A stretch of 64,000 nucleotides of DNA, taken from assembly GCA_019188255.1 (NCBI GenBank), contig JAETXT010000006.1, positions 4,650,001 through 4,714,000 of the forward strand. Reading direction: 5' to 3'. The notes beneath the pieces are model-generated. The model ran no database searches and was not told where the DNA came from. It saw only the letters and a list, made by a program, of their open reading frames with translations. Source of the DNA: Verticillium longisporum (Eukaryota > Ascomycota > Sordariomycetes > Glomerellales > Plectosphaerellaceae). This document shows positions 1 to 10,374 of the stretch, piece after piece. Position numbers and translations under genes: made by a program. Positions within the stretch are counted from its first letter, which is position 1. Each line of letters opens with the position of its first letter.

Positions 1-383
1 GCATGCTCGCCTGGACCAACCCCGCCCGCAACGGCCGCGTCGCCCTGCGCTACAGCCTCGCCTTTGCGCCCCTCTGCTTCGCCCTCTGCGCCGCCGGCGT
101 CACCGAGTGGTCCTTTGCCGCCACGAGCCTGCCCGCCAACGCCTGGCTCACCTGGCAGGCCTTCCGCTTCTGGCGCGCCGCCGGCCACGCCGGCACCGCC
201 CGCGGCCTCTTCTGGGCCAGCGTCTGGCACCTGCCCGTCGTCCTCGCCCTCGCCACCCTGCAGAAGAAGGGCATGTGGAGCCGCGTCTGGGCCTCGCTCT
301 TCGGCGCGCCGCACGACGACGACGATGAGTGGGATGAGCTCGACGAGACGCCAGCCCCGCTGCTGCCGCCTCGCAAGGCGTAA
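1..383 (+). CDS. cox10: Protoheme IX farnesyltransferase (heme O synthase), C-terminal part
   Basis: This is the 3' end of a gene that begins before the window. The frame is open from base 3 to the TAA at 381-383. COX10 attaches a farnesyl group to heme B to make heme O, the precursor of heme A for cytochrome c oxidase, in the mitochondrial inner membrane. The family signature is visible as MLAWTNPARNGRVALRYS near the start, followed by hydrophobic segments, the GVTEWSFA stretch, the ARGLFWASVWHLP block and QKKGMW. The protein ends in an acidic tail (DDDDEWDELDE), as is common in fungal COX10. The ATG at base 3 is almost certainly an internal methionine, because UbiA-family enzymes need several more upstream helices and the DxxxD motifs that are missing here. 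Identification rests on recognised family sequence and not on a search. Confidence 0.85.
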   Translation, partial: MLAWTNPARNGRVALRYSLAFAPLCFALCAAGVTEWSFAATSLPANAWLTWQAFRFWRAAGHAGTARGLFWASVWHLPVVLALATLQKKGMWSRVWASLFGAPHDDDDEWDELDETPAPLLPPRKA

Positions 384-1075
384 CAGTGGCGTATGCTTAA
401 CTAGTGTGTGGCCGCGGTAGAATGTATCAGCACCTTGTGTTCCGTACTCTCCAGAGTCCCTAGAATCCATTTTCGTTCATCATGCGTTTATCCACGTGAG
501 ACAGCCTTGATCATCTTGGTGTCGCATAGTGTGAACATATATGCAAAAGACACGACCAAAATGATATCAGGTCAGATCAAACAAAAACTCAGCCGCGTCA
601 TGTTCTCACACCCGCCGAGCTCTCGACCACCCTTTCGGCGCGGTGGTATCTATAAAATGCTAATATACAAACAAATCACTGGCCCCCCGCCAACCCGCCC
701 CCGACAAACTGTCATTAAGCATGCAAGCGCTTCGCGCGCCGCCAGTACGACCCTGTGGCCGCAAATAAATGAGTGTGTATGTGTGTGTGTGTGTGTTTCA
801 GTGCGGCCCCGGTCCCCTTTTCTAGACCCCAACACTGCCTGCTTATGATCATTTCGCACGAATCGGCCGTAAAGTGCTCTGCAACGGAAAGCGAACAAAA
901 TGAGTAACACGCGAGGAAAGCAAAACATTGCGATCAAATCAGACGGAAAGCAAAAGAGCAGGGGAAGAACGCCGCCAACGCCCGAGCCGACTGGCACGGC
1001 ACCTCCGAGAAGACACGAAGAAACAAAGCCCCAAAAAATTGGAAACAGACAGCCGAGACGCTCACCGCGTCATCA
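384..1075. other. Intergenic, convergent cox10 and Myb gene 3' ends
   Basis: This stretch holds the 3' flanks of two convergent genes. Apart from a GT dinucleotide microsatellite at about 772-796 I see no coding potential; open frames on both strands lack recognisable domains and have poor composition. Confidence 0.6.
772..796. repeat. (GT)n microsatellite
   Basis: A nearly perfect GT/TG dinucleotide run with one interruption (GTAT) lies in the intergenic region between the converging cox10 and Myb genes. Confidence 0.9.
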
Positions 1076-2146
1076 TCACAACTGCTGCACACCGCCAGGT
1101 CGGTTGATGATGGCATCGATGCCCATATCGACGCTCGGCAGCCTCTGGCCGTGCGGATGCATGTACGGGCTGGGGCTTTGTGAGTGTCCCGTGTGGCCGG
1201 AGCCGCTGTACGCAGCACCTGACCCGTTCGACGAGACCGAGCTTGTGTACCCGTGGTGGTTCTGCTGCTGATGGTGGTGGCCGTAGTAGGACCCAGGCAT
1301 GGGCTGCATGGCAAAGTGCTGGTGGTGGTGCTGGTGGTGGTGCGGGGCGTAACCGTTGCTTCCGCCGCTGGCCGAATGGCCGCCCGACGAGGCCGTCTCG
1401 GGGCTACTGTAGGACGGGTCTAGCTCGTCAACAGGTGTCAACCCGATGCCGCTGATTCCGCTATCATCGTCATACCCTGGTTGTAGTGGCTGGCCGGATT
1501 CCAGACGTTCGCGGCGCGCGGCGCTGCGGGCAGCGCTCTGCAGATTCTTGAGGCCGTTGGACATGCACTGCAGATGGTCAGCATCAAGACGACGGAAACT
1601 GAGGGGACGGCGCAGGAGCAGGAAGAACACACCTTGGCCTCGACGACATTCCACTTCTCGCCGGTGCGGGCGGCTAGGCCAGACCAGATGTCCTTGCGCA
1701 TGCTCATGTACTCCTTGGCGAGACGTTCAAGCTTGCGGTTGTCCCAGTCGTCGGCACCCTTGCGCTCCATGAGGCGCTCGTGGCGCTTGCGGCAGGCATT
1801 GGGCGTCTTGTTTCCAAAGTAGGTGATCTGAATCTGTGCCCAGTTGAGGCCCTGCGCGCGTGCCGCCAGCAGAGTCTGGTCGTCTTGTGGGGTCCAGGCG
1901 CCCGAGGAGGCGCGGTGCTGCATGGGGGATGCCCACGTTGGGGGCGGCGGCGTAGGCGTCATAGTTGGGCTGGGGCTGGGCCTGCATGACGGCCGAGGAG
2001 GACGAGGCCACGGGGAAGTAATCCGGCATGGCAAGGCGTTGCTGGTTGTACATGTTTGGGGTGGGGTTGGCTGCCGGAGCGAGAGAGACTGGCATGGGGT
2101 TGTTGTAGCGATGGCTGGAACTGGATGACCGTGTGTGCTTCGGCAT
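1076..2146 (-). CDS. Myb/SANT-like DNA-binding protein (frameshifted)
   Basis: A two-exon gene on the minus strand: 2146-1633 and 1567-1076, with a 65-nt intron (GTGTGT donor, CTGCAG acceptor) joining VVEAK to CMSNGLKN. The middle part has a Myb/SANT pattern: SGAWTPQDDQTLLAARAQG, WAQIQ, NACRKRHERLM, then a second Trp-rich half with WSGLAARTGEKWNVVEAK. The C-terminus is low complexity, with His-, Gln-, Ser- and Gly-rich stretches. It is probably a nuclear transcription factor with unknown targets. The N-terminal 65 or so codons (from ATG at 2146) and the Myb domain lie in different frames. A C5 run at about 1932-1936 is the likely break, because four Cs would join ...NVGIP to MQHRASSGAW. With that correction the product is about 334 aa. 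No consensus intron explains the shift. Confidence 0.75.
1568..1632 (-). other. Intron of the Myb-like gene
   Basis: A 65-nt GT..AG interval whose removal restores the phase between GAGGCCAAG and TGCATGTCC. Reading through instead gives a hydrophobic Cys-rich stretch unlike the flanking protein. Confidence 0.8.
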
Positions 2147-4482
2147 GTTGTGTAGACGAGGCGTGATGAGAGACGAGAGTCAGAGTGGTGACGGAGGACG
2201 TGTAGATTATCGATTAAGACCGATCATGCGTGGTCTCAAGAAGCAAATGTCGCTTCCGTGTTCTTGTTGGTAAACGAAAGCCTCTCCCGGAGGTTATTTG
2301 ATGATGATGAAGTTGTCCGTTGATTGCTGAGATAGGCCAATGAGGCAGGAGAGTAAGAGAGATGCAGGCTGTGACAAGGAAAATGCCCAGAGTCTGATGT
2401 AGAGCTATGGAGCGAATGTAGTGATGGAGGATCGGAACCTGGATTTGGAAACGAGATGAGACTGGTCGACGAGAAGGAAACGAAGGAAAGGAGACAAGGA
2501 AATGGGAGAGAGAGAGGAAAAAAGGAAAGAAAAAAAAAGGAAGCGACTCAGAGAGGTCAGTCGCAGCAGTCAAGTCTGTCGTCTTGGAGGAGGGGAATGC
2601 AAGGCAAGAGATGTCAGTGGCCTCTGGGGCGGACACGATGGTGGATTTAAAGACAAATGTCAGGCATGCGGCGGCGCTTGAGGCGAGAAACCAAGACGGG
2701 CGAAGAAGCGCGAGTGCTACTCTGAAGCTGGGGTCGGCAGGTGGATCTGAAACGATCAACTTGGCGAACGCAGTATGAAACTCGCCTTGTGTGTCTGGAG
2801 AGATTGATGGCAAGACAAGAGGCAAAGGACATTGGCTGGCCGTGGGTGGATGGACGGCTGTCTGAGGTTGGGCGCGTAGAACAGGCCGGTCGAGGGCGGC
2901 GGCTACGAGGTCCCACGATGGGCCGCCGACGATGGCAGCCAGAAATGGGTCCGCCTCCCCTTCGGACAGCTAGGCCGGACTGTCGCAGTATGGGGCCAAA
3001 ACTCGAAAAAGAGGTCGAAAATAGCCGGCCCGTTGGGTATGGGTAGCCGCCAGCCGTGGTGGAAGAAAGAGGACGATGAAGACGGGGCAGAACGGCAGGG
3101 GTGACGCGTGGGAGCAGGCTGCTCGGCCGCCCAGCGCGGATAGGATTGGCCATAGGTCAGGCCCGAGAAATGGATGACAGTTGTCAAATCGACGGTTTGC
3201 GGCCGGCTGGTGTCATCGGATGAGAGAATGCGTCTGTGGTCACGGATCTGGAAGAGCATCTGCTGTGAAGAGAGACATCATCCAAGGTGGGGGGAGGGGG
3301 TGCAGTACGATGAGGCCAGCCTAGGTACCGGATTCAGAATCCGGCAGAATAGGCTGTGAACTCGTCCCAAGGCAGGACCAGGCCAGGACCACACAGGTAA
3401 AGCAGCCAGGAACGACACTGCGAAGGGGTGCGGCGGGAGGCGGGAAGCTGCAAGGTACCGAGTCGTAGCTGCATGAACCAGCTCACGATGAGCCCATCCA
3501 TTCTCAGGTAACGTCAAGGCGGGCTCCCAGTTTGGTATCAAGCGCAGACTGGCGCCTTCGCCTCTCTTCCGTCAATGGGCAGCGGCGGCAGCACGAGCAG
3601 CAACAAGAACATCCACGTTGGTCCACGTCCACGTCAATTGCAAGGTCCCAGTTCAAAAGTCGCTGCGAGGAAATTACATGGACTATGGGCTATTAGACGC
3701 GCGCCTGCAGTGGATACCCCCCAACAATTGGTTGGACTGGCTGGCTGTGTGGCCACCACTTCTTGCTCCTTTCAAGCGAAGACTGACCGATACTTACCTT
3801 TCTTACCGAAAATGCTTATTTCTGCTACACCGAGGTGAAAGCGAGCACCCTGTGCATGTGCCGCAGCCATACATTACATCTCGGCTCCTGATCATCGAGT
3901 GCCGTCGTGTCGGGATATTGTCATTGGAAGAAATGATATAAAATTGTCAACGACAGCTCCATGTTTACCCGAAATCTACCATCAAAATTCATGCCGTATG
4001 CACGTACCGTCTCTCCTAGTGGGCCATGAACATGTACCTGCACTCGCCCAACTAAGAGCCGCGGTGTAGAAGTGCTAGCTCACCATCCTAGTTGGACTCC
4101 GCACGGATGCAACGACTGAACGTATCTTGTCTTAGTCACTACCATTCTCATGAGCTCACTGTACACAATCGTGGCCAAGACCCATGTCACACAGCGAGAT
4201 GGCTCTCCACAACCATCGAGCAACACATGACCTGCCGTGATCAAAAGAGACCGCCAGCTGAGATGCAGCCCTGTATCCGCTGCTTACCACACCTACCAGT
4301 CACTCCTGCCTGTCAATCTTACCTATCCACGCCCTTCTCCGCTCCCGTCTGACGACTCTACATTTAATGACCATCCCCAAGGTGGCCATTTCCTCGCTCT
4401 GACCACTTTCCACAGCTATAGCACTTCTGTTCCAAAGACGCCTCCCGCTCATCCACCAACTTGGGCTCGACCACTTGTCACC
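2147..4482. other. Divergent intergenic region, Myb gene leader and MpaB-like gene promoter
   Basis: About 2.3 kb between two divergent genes. The first few hundred bases are purine-rich on the plus strand, so pyrimidine-rich in the sense of the Myb transcript, as expected of a fungal 5' leader. A 203-aa open frame on the minus strand at 2214-2825 is low complexity (Ser/Pro/Phe-rich) and lacks a recognisable domain, so I treat it as non-coding. A CCTAGGTACC palindrome occurs near 3320. I see no tRNA or conserved coding sequence. Confidence 0.5.
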
Positions 4483-6146
4483 ATGACGATGAACGCCAGC
4501 AATCCGGTCGCCAGTGGTCCCGCCGTGTCCTCCACGCAGGAGACTGTCGGCGACATGATTCCAACATCGCACCTCTCCATGACGTCCACGTCAGTACCCA
4601 TACTGCTTGCTATCTTCCTAGCCTACCTTCTTCTCTGTCAATCACTCCGCTTCTACCACATCAACGCCCTCCAGAAGCGCCTTGGCTACACTGATCGCGC
4701 CTCCCTGGCGGGCATGAGCAACGACGATGCCCAGATCATTCTCAAGCACATCATGGAGCGCGACTTTCCCATGTTCTACGAGCTGGCACTGCAGTTCGCC
4801 ATCTTCAAGGTGACACTTGTTGCTCCGTAAATCTCCTTCTTCGTGTCAGAACTGACATTTTGCCAGACATATGCTTTCGAGACCATGTCCAAACTCATCA
4901 ACTCCACCAAGGAATTGGCTGATCCCAAAAACTCTTTCAAAAGGTATTGACTCCCCTAGACAAGATGCAAGCGGATGACGTGCTCGACAAGACCGCGATG
5001 GGTTGAGACTCCTTCGCCATTCAAAGAGGTGGTAGAATATGGCATTTTGCACTTCATCCCCTGCCACTGACTTTGCACCCTGATCCAGAGTTTATAATTA
5101 ACTGACATACATCAGATACGAAGACACAGTCGTCATCTTCGGCGAGTAAGCCAACCTCCCTCCATCCAACTCATCTTTCATCCTAACGCGCCAGGTTTTC
5201 TATCAATCCCCCAACCTCGACACGCGCCCTCAAAGCCATTGCCCGCATGAACTATCTCCATGCCCCCTACAAGGCCGCCTCGAAAATTTCCAACGAGGAC
5301 TTTCTCTACACTCTTTCCACCTGTGTCACTGAGCCCATTCGCTTCATGCGGCTCTACGAATGGAGGGCCCTCACCGACGCCGAGGTCTGCGCTATAGGCA
5401 CATTTTGGAAAGCCATTGGCGACGCCATGGACATCCGCTACGACGGCTATCTTGATCGTGCCGGCGCCTGGCGCGATGGCATCGACTTTGCCGAGGACAT
5501 AACCGCCTGGGCCAAAACGTACGAGCTCCAGGCCATGAAACCCTCTCGCTCCAACATTAAGCCGAGCCGTGAGCTTGCTCGTCTCATGATTTGGCACGTG
5601 CCTGGGTTTATGAAGCCGTTCGCAGTCCACGTACTGACGGTCCTCATGGGCGACCGCGTCCGCGACGCCTTCATGTAAGCACCTTCACCTGCAACCAGAT
5701 GGGGTCCTCTCCTCTCTTTCATTTGCTTCCCCTCTTCTGACACGAGCCGACAAAAAAGGTATCCCGAGCCCCCCATCTCAGCAGCCCTCTTCGCCTACCT
5801 GGCACTTGCCGTCCGCCGTCTCGCCGTCCGCCACCTCTGCCTCCCCCGCCTGTTCCCGAAACGGTACTTCTCGAAAGAGGACCCCGCCACGGGCCGCGTG
5901 AATCACTACACCTACCTCGTCCACCCCTACTACAATCCCGCCACCCTCTGGACACGCTTCGGCCCCACGAGCTGGCTGACACGCGCGGTCGGTGGCTTCC
6001 CGCCCGGCGACGTCGACATGCTGCCGCAGGGCTATCTATTCGAGGAGGTTGGACCCGCCAGCGAGGTTGGTCAGGGCGTCGAGGAGATGGCAGATGGCGT
6101 CGAGGCACTTCGGGCGAGGAAAAGGGGCCGGTGCCCCTTTTCGTGA
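4483..6146 (+). CDS. ER-bound oxygenase MpaB-like (DUF2236) protein
   Basis: Five exons: 4483-4809, 4867-4943, 5116-5145, 5195-5674 and 5759-6146. They are separated by introns of 57, 172, 49 and 84 nt, all GT..AG; the 49-nt one has a CTAAC branch site. The start is the ATG at 4483 in a good context (CACCATGA). The spliced product is about 433 aa. It has one N-terminal membrane helix (about residues 37-55) and then the DUF2236 core: ERDFPMFYELALQFAIFK, KRYEDTVVIFGEF, ARMNYLHAPY, TLSTCVTEPIRF, WRALTDAEVCAIGTFWKAIGD, MGDRVRDAFMYPEPP, NHYTYLVHPYYNP and PQGYLFEEVG. The family includes MpaB, which cleaves a farnesyl chain oxidatively in mycophenolic acid biosynthesis, and latex-clearing rubber oxygenases. 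The substrate here is unknown. No polyketide or terpene synthase lies nearby, so a stand-alone role is as likely as secondary metabolism. Confidence 0.85.
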
Positions 6147-6452
6147 GTGTGAGCGAGACCTGCGTGGGGCCGACCGGCCGGGAAGCACGGAGTTGCATCG
6201 GTCTCTCCCTTGACTCGCTACGAACATGGCTGCTTATGTCGCTGAGAGACTGTAAAGGATGTAAGCCAGCGGACGAGACGACACTGGGTCGTGACATGTA
6301 GACTATCAGTCGCACAAACCACCACACTCATCGTTGGGAACACGGTACGACGTTGCAGGACCTACGCAGCCTCATGTATGGCACACAATGGCAATGCAAC
6401 ATTCATGACATTCATTACTCATTATCACGCTCGGACTAGCAACCGACTCATC
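6147..6452. other. Short convergent intergenic region
   Basis: About 300 bases between the stop of the MpaB-like gene and the stop of the kelch/BTB gene. It contains presumably only overlapping 3' UTRs and nothing recognisable. Confidence 0.6.
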
Positions 6453-9400
6453 CTACGAGCTGGCAATGCCTAGCCCCACCCGCGACTGCGGCCCGTACTG
6501 GCTGACGCTGCCCGTCCCGGTGCCGGTCCTTTCACGCATCCGCCTCCCCTCCATCAGCCCCCGGAGACCGCGCTTCTGTAGCCCAATGACCGAGCTGAGC
6601 TCGCCGCTCCAGATCTCCCTGACGCCCCCGCCTTCTGACTCGCCAATCTCCGAACTCCACTCAGAGTCGCTCTGGCTCGTTGTCGCGCTGAGCTCGCCGC
6701 TGCGGGGTCGGCTGGACTGTTGCTGTACCGTCGTGTTGAGGCGAAGGGCGGCGTTGCGCGCCTCGCTGTTGTTGTCGCTGTCGCGAGAGGCCTCCGACGC
6801 GGGTGCCGACTCTAGCGAGGCAATGAGGTCAACGGGCGGCACGAAGAAGTTGGGGTTCAGCGACCCATCGATGCCGCGGCCGCCACCGGCAGCCATGGCC
6901 GTGGCATTGAAGACGGCCGCGGCGTTCCGTGAATCCAAAAGCACGTGGAGACGTTCAACCACGGCTTCCAGCAGCCCGTCTATGCGGTAGGGCCGAGCAA
7001 TCTGTAGCAGCGAGCAGAGGATCGGGGGCGTGCATAGCGGTGATGACGGGGCAGGCAACGACGAGGTGTACAAAAAGTGGAGCAGTGCCTGGAGGGTTAG
7101 GTAGGTGTGAGGAAGGTAGAGGCACCTTGGGCGTGACCTCGGTGGCAGACTGATGGGCGTGGGGGCTGCGTTGGGATTGTTGGTGTCGAGGCCGGTTTGT
7201 GGTAAAAGGCGCTTCCGGCGATGCTCGACTGTGCTGTGCTTGGCTGCTTGCCAGAGGAGCCGAATGACGAGGCAATGGTGCTACCCATGGATGTGATGCT
7301 TTCTACCCGGTCCCTCGACGGCGTAATGGTCACGCCAGAGTTCCTCACTGTGTTAGAAAGGCCACCTCGGAGGGTCATGGCATCGCTGCCGTCCTGTGTC
7401 GCGGCACCTTCACGTAGCAACTGAACGAAGTAGGGCCCCCATCGACTGGCCACAATCCGCGTATTCACAGTTATTCTCTCGCCGGGCAAGCAAAGAATTT
7501 CCTTGTCTGAAAGCTCTCGTAGCGCCAAAGCCTTTTCACCCAGTTCTTCGGACGCTCTGGAATGGAATCGCCCGCCCGCAGTGCAGCCAGCCTTTCTGGC
7601 CAAGCTGAGGTCAGGACCGGTAAAGGGGCTGCTGGACGACACGAATCCAGACAATGGCGCTGTCTTCCTCGGGTTGTCGTAGAAACCGAAAGCTTCGAGC
7701 TCCACCATGCAAACGTTGGAAAAGTTGATACGGCGGTGGTTGTAGTCGTCGACAAGGCTTCGCTTTCGGTTGCCCAAAACAACAAAGGTGTTCCGGCGGT
7801 TCCATAGCACACCACGGTTCCAACTACCTTGACTGAACACACTCCCCCCTGCGTCAATTCGAGACCACGTCAATGTTCGCAAGTCGAGGGCCCACAGCGC
7901 ATATTCTTGCTTTGAGGAGGTCAGGTACGTGCCGCTGACCACAAAGTGCGTGTCGATAACGCCGCCATTGGGGAAACGCAAGCCCGGCGGCGAATACGCG
8001 CCAGACATTGGCTTTTCGGAAAGAGAGCCATCGGATGATCGAATCTGGAGCTCTAGCTTGACGTCCAAGAAGTTGTAGTTGGAGTAGATGAGCATTGATG
8101 AGCCAGGCTCTCGGGCTTCTTGGCTGATGCCGCCCTCGCGTTGTGAGCCGTTGACGCCCGCTTTGCCTATCTTGGACGTGACCGACGGCGGAAGAGGCGC
8201 GACAACGCTCCTGTAGGCGCCGCAGCTCTTGCCAAGAGACTGGGTTGAGGTCCATTTCAAGCTTCGCAGGTTGAAAACGCTGACCTGCTCAATGTAGTGG
8301 TTGGCACCGTCTTGTCCGCCGACAATAATCATCTCGGCGCCGCCAGACCCATCGATGTTGATCCCTATCCTGCCCTCGTTAGGATTCGCCGAGGGAGGGT
8401 TGTGTTGAAGTGCGGACAGCGGGGCCTTGTGAGACGAAAATGACGCCGACGACGGCAGGATGCAGGCGCAGTGCGCATAGCGGCCTTGGGGAGGATCCTG
8501 CGTAGGGATGTACGTCCACTTGCGGCTGGGTACATCGTAGATATAAATGTCCGACATGACAGTCACCTCGGGCTGCTGATCTGGCGCTGCGCCAGCCTGA
8601 TTCGTTGTCGGTGACATGCCACCGTAGCACACCATTTTCGTATCGCCGAGTGGGCACATGGAGTGAAAGTATCGTGGCGGCGGGATGTCGCCTGTGGTCT
8701 CGAGCCTGGTCCAGTGTCTTCGAATGAGGTCCAGTTCGTACAGGTCGGCCGTCAAGGGTGCAGGCCGGCTTCTAGACAAGATCCTTCCACCAAACACGTA
8801 GAGCTTGTCGCCGAGTATGGTAGTCGTCGCGCCAACCAATGGGTGAGGTTCCTTCCCCGTTGTCCTGTGAACGTTGCACATCAAGCCTGACAGGTGAGCA
8901 GACGAGGAAGAGGCAGAGGTGGCAACAGCGGGACCCCTGGTTTGGGTGACTGAAGGCGAAGGACCGGCGGATGCAGGACCGGTGCTTTTTGGCGTCAGAT
9001 TGTCTCTCCTTTCCTCTCGCGCGTCCTGCCGCGAGGAACTCGCCAAGCTTGTCTGACTGGCGGACATGTCTGTGTTGTAACCGCCTTGCGCGCCAACGTA
9101 GGCTTGGGCCTGGTCGACAGACACATTCGAGTCCATTGTGCTTGTCCGACTGTCCGCCATGACGGGCAGGTCCTCCGGTATGGCGTCAAGGTTGTTCGCG
9201 ATGCTAGGGGCAGCTGCTGGGGCTGGAAAACTGTCCGCTTCGGACTGCTCTGGGGGCGGTTCTGGGAGAGGCTTGGCAAGACTGCTTTGTAGGCTCAGAC
9301 TCCTCGCATGCTGCACAATGGGCGGCGGGGGCGGAGATCGTGCGTCCGTGGTGGGCGAGGGGGAGGACGCGGAGCTAGTAGGCGTGGTGCTTCGCAGGCC

Positions 9401-9607
9401 GAGCGAGGAGGGTTGCCGGCGTAGGCTGTCGTCTCGACTGGGCGCAAACTTCTTGAAGCCGCGGTAGACACCAGAGAGTAACTCCGAAGGAGACTTGGCC
9501 GGGGCAGGAGGGCGATCTCGTTCTTGATCGGTGTCCGAGTCGAGGGCTTTCGATTGGTCGGCCTGTGCAGGGGAGAACTGGTTCGGGGTCAGTCCGGGGC
9601 TAGACAT
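6453..9607 (-). CDS. Kelch-repeat/BTB protein, possibly Ral2-like (frameshifted)
   Basis: An intronless gene on the minus strand, about 1051 aa once a one-base loss is allowed for. The start chosen is the ATG at 9607 (A at -3, MSSPGLTPNQ); an in-frame ATG lies 24 bases upstream at 9631. The N-terminal 230 or so residues are Ser/Pro-rich and probably disordered. A kelch beta-propeller follows (GDKLYVFGGR, DLYELDLIRRHWTRLE, PPRYFHSMC, IYIYDVPSRKWTYI, GRYAHCACI, EMIIVGGQDG). Then comes a BTB-like part (TVNTRIVASRWGPYFVQLLR, YLPHTYLTLQALLHFLYTSS, ILCSLLQIARPYRIDGLLEAV). The two halves lie in different frames; adding one T to the T4 run at 7204-7207 (A4 on plus) makes them continuous. Fission yeast Ral2, a kelch protein needed for Ras1 activation, is the nearest family I can suggest; this is inference. 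The product probably acts as a cytoplasmic scaffold. Confidence 0.8.
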
Positions 9608-10109
9608 TTTTGGTTGTGGTAGCAGCCCCATGGGGACAGCAAGCACTGGACAAAAGAGTGGCCAGGAAGAAGAGTCGGAAGGATCGAGAGCAAGAAACGG
9701 CGCTGTGTGACAGTGGCGAGGCCAAGAAAAGAACAAGAGCCCTCTCAGTCACAATTGGGTGGCTGTCAGATGTTTACGGGAGGAGTCGAGGTCGGGAGCG
9801 GGGGCGGGAGCGGGCGGGATGAGGAGGAGGAGGAGGTGGATTTGGAAGTCGAGGCCATTCGGCAGTGGCCGAGGAGGTCAAGATCGGCCGCCGGGCAGGA
9901 GGTAGGTCATGAAGGGGGAAGGGGGAGGATAGGGCAGAGAGAAGAGGTGAGACGAGGACAACGACAACGCGGGGAGGACGGGAGAGGAGATACGAAGCGG
10001 GACGAGAAGAGGATAGAGATATGGAAAGCACCCAAGGTCGGGTCAAGTTCGCTTCATGGGGAGAGAGTGGAGAGAGTGGTGAGGCAGCTGGAAGCGAGGT
10101 GTATGTTTG

Positions 10110-10160
10110 GTGCCTGCGCCTGCGCCTGCGCCTGTACCTGTGCTTGTGCCTGTCCTTGTC
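10110..10160. repeat. Degenerate 6-bp minisatellite (GCCTGC/GCCTGT)
   Basis: Successive hexamers of the form GCCTGC, then CCTGTA/GCTTGT/GCCTGT variants, lie in the presumed leader or promoter of the kelch/BTB gene. The reverse-complement unit (GCAGGC) recurs at 42996-43030. Confidence 0.85.
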
Positions 10161-10349
10161 ACGGCGCAGGGGCCCAGGGGTTGACCAAGCCACCCCTTCT
10201 TCCCGCAGCTTGGGCCTTGGGCCTTTCCTCGTGGCCTGAGAAGTGCGTGTGCGTTGTGTGCTCTGGGCAAGGGGCAGGGAGACGGGGCCTTGGGATTTGA
10301 CAGGACAGGGCAGGCAAGAACAGCAGAGGAGAGGAACAGGATGGGCCAG

Positions 10350-10374
10350 GACGCAAGGACGCAAGGACGCAAGA
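10350..10374. repeat. 8-bp tandem repeat (ACGCAAGG)
   Basis: Three consecutive near-perfect copies of an 8-base unit in the intergenic region upstream of the kelch/BTB gene. Confidence 0.85.

Noticed and set aside
2214..2825. 203-codon minus-strand frame upstream of the Myb-like gene
   Set aside because: Ser/Phe/Pro-rich pyrimidine-tract translation with no domain; more likely 5' leader.
7089..7125. Apparent 37-nt GT..AG intron in the kelch/BTB gene
   Set aside because: Too short for a fungal intron, and in the downstream frame it encodes YLPHTYLTLQ, which continues naturally into ALLHFLYTSS.
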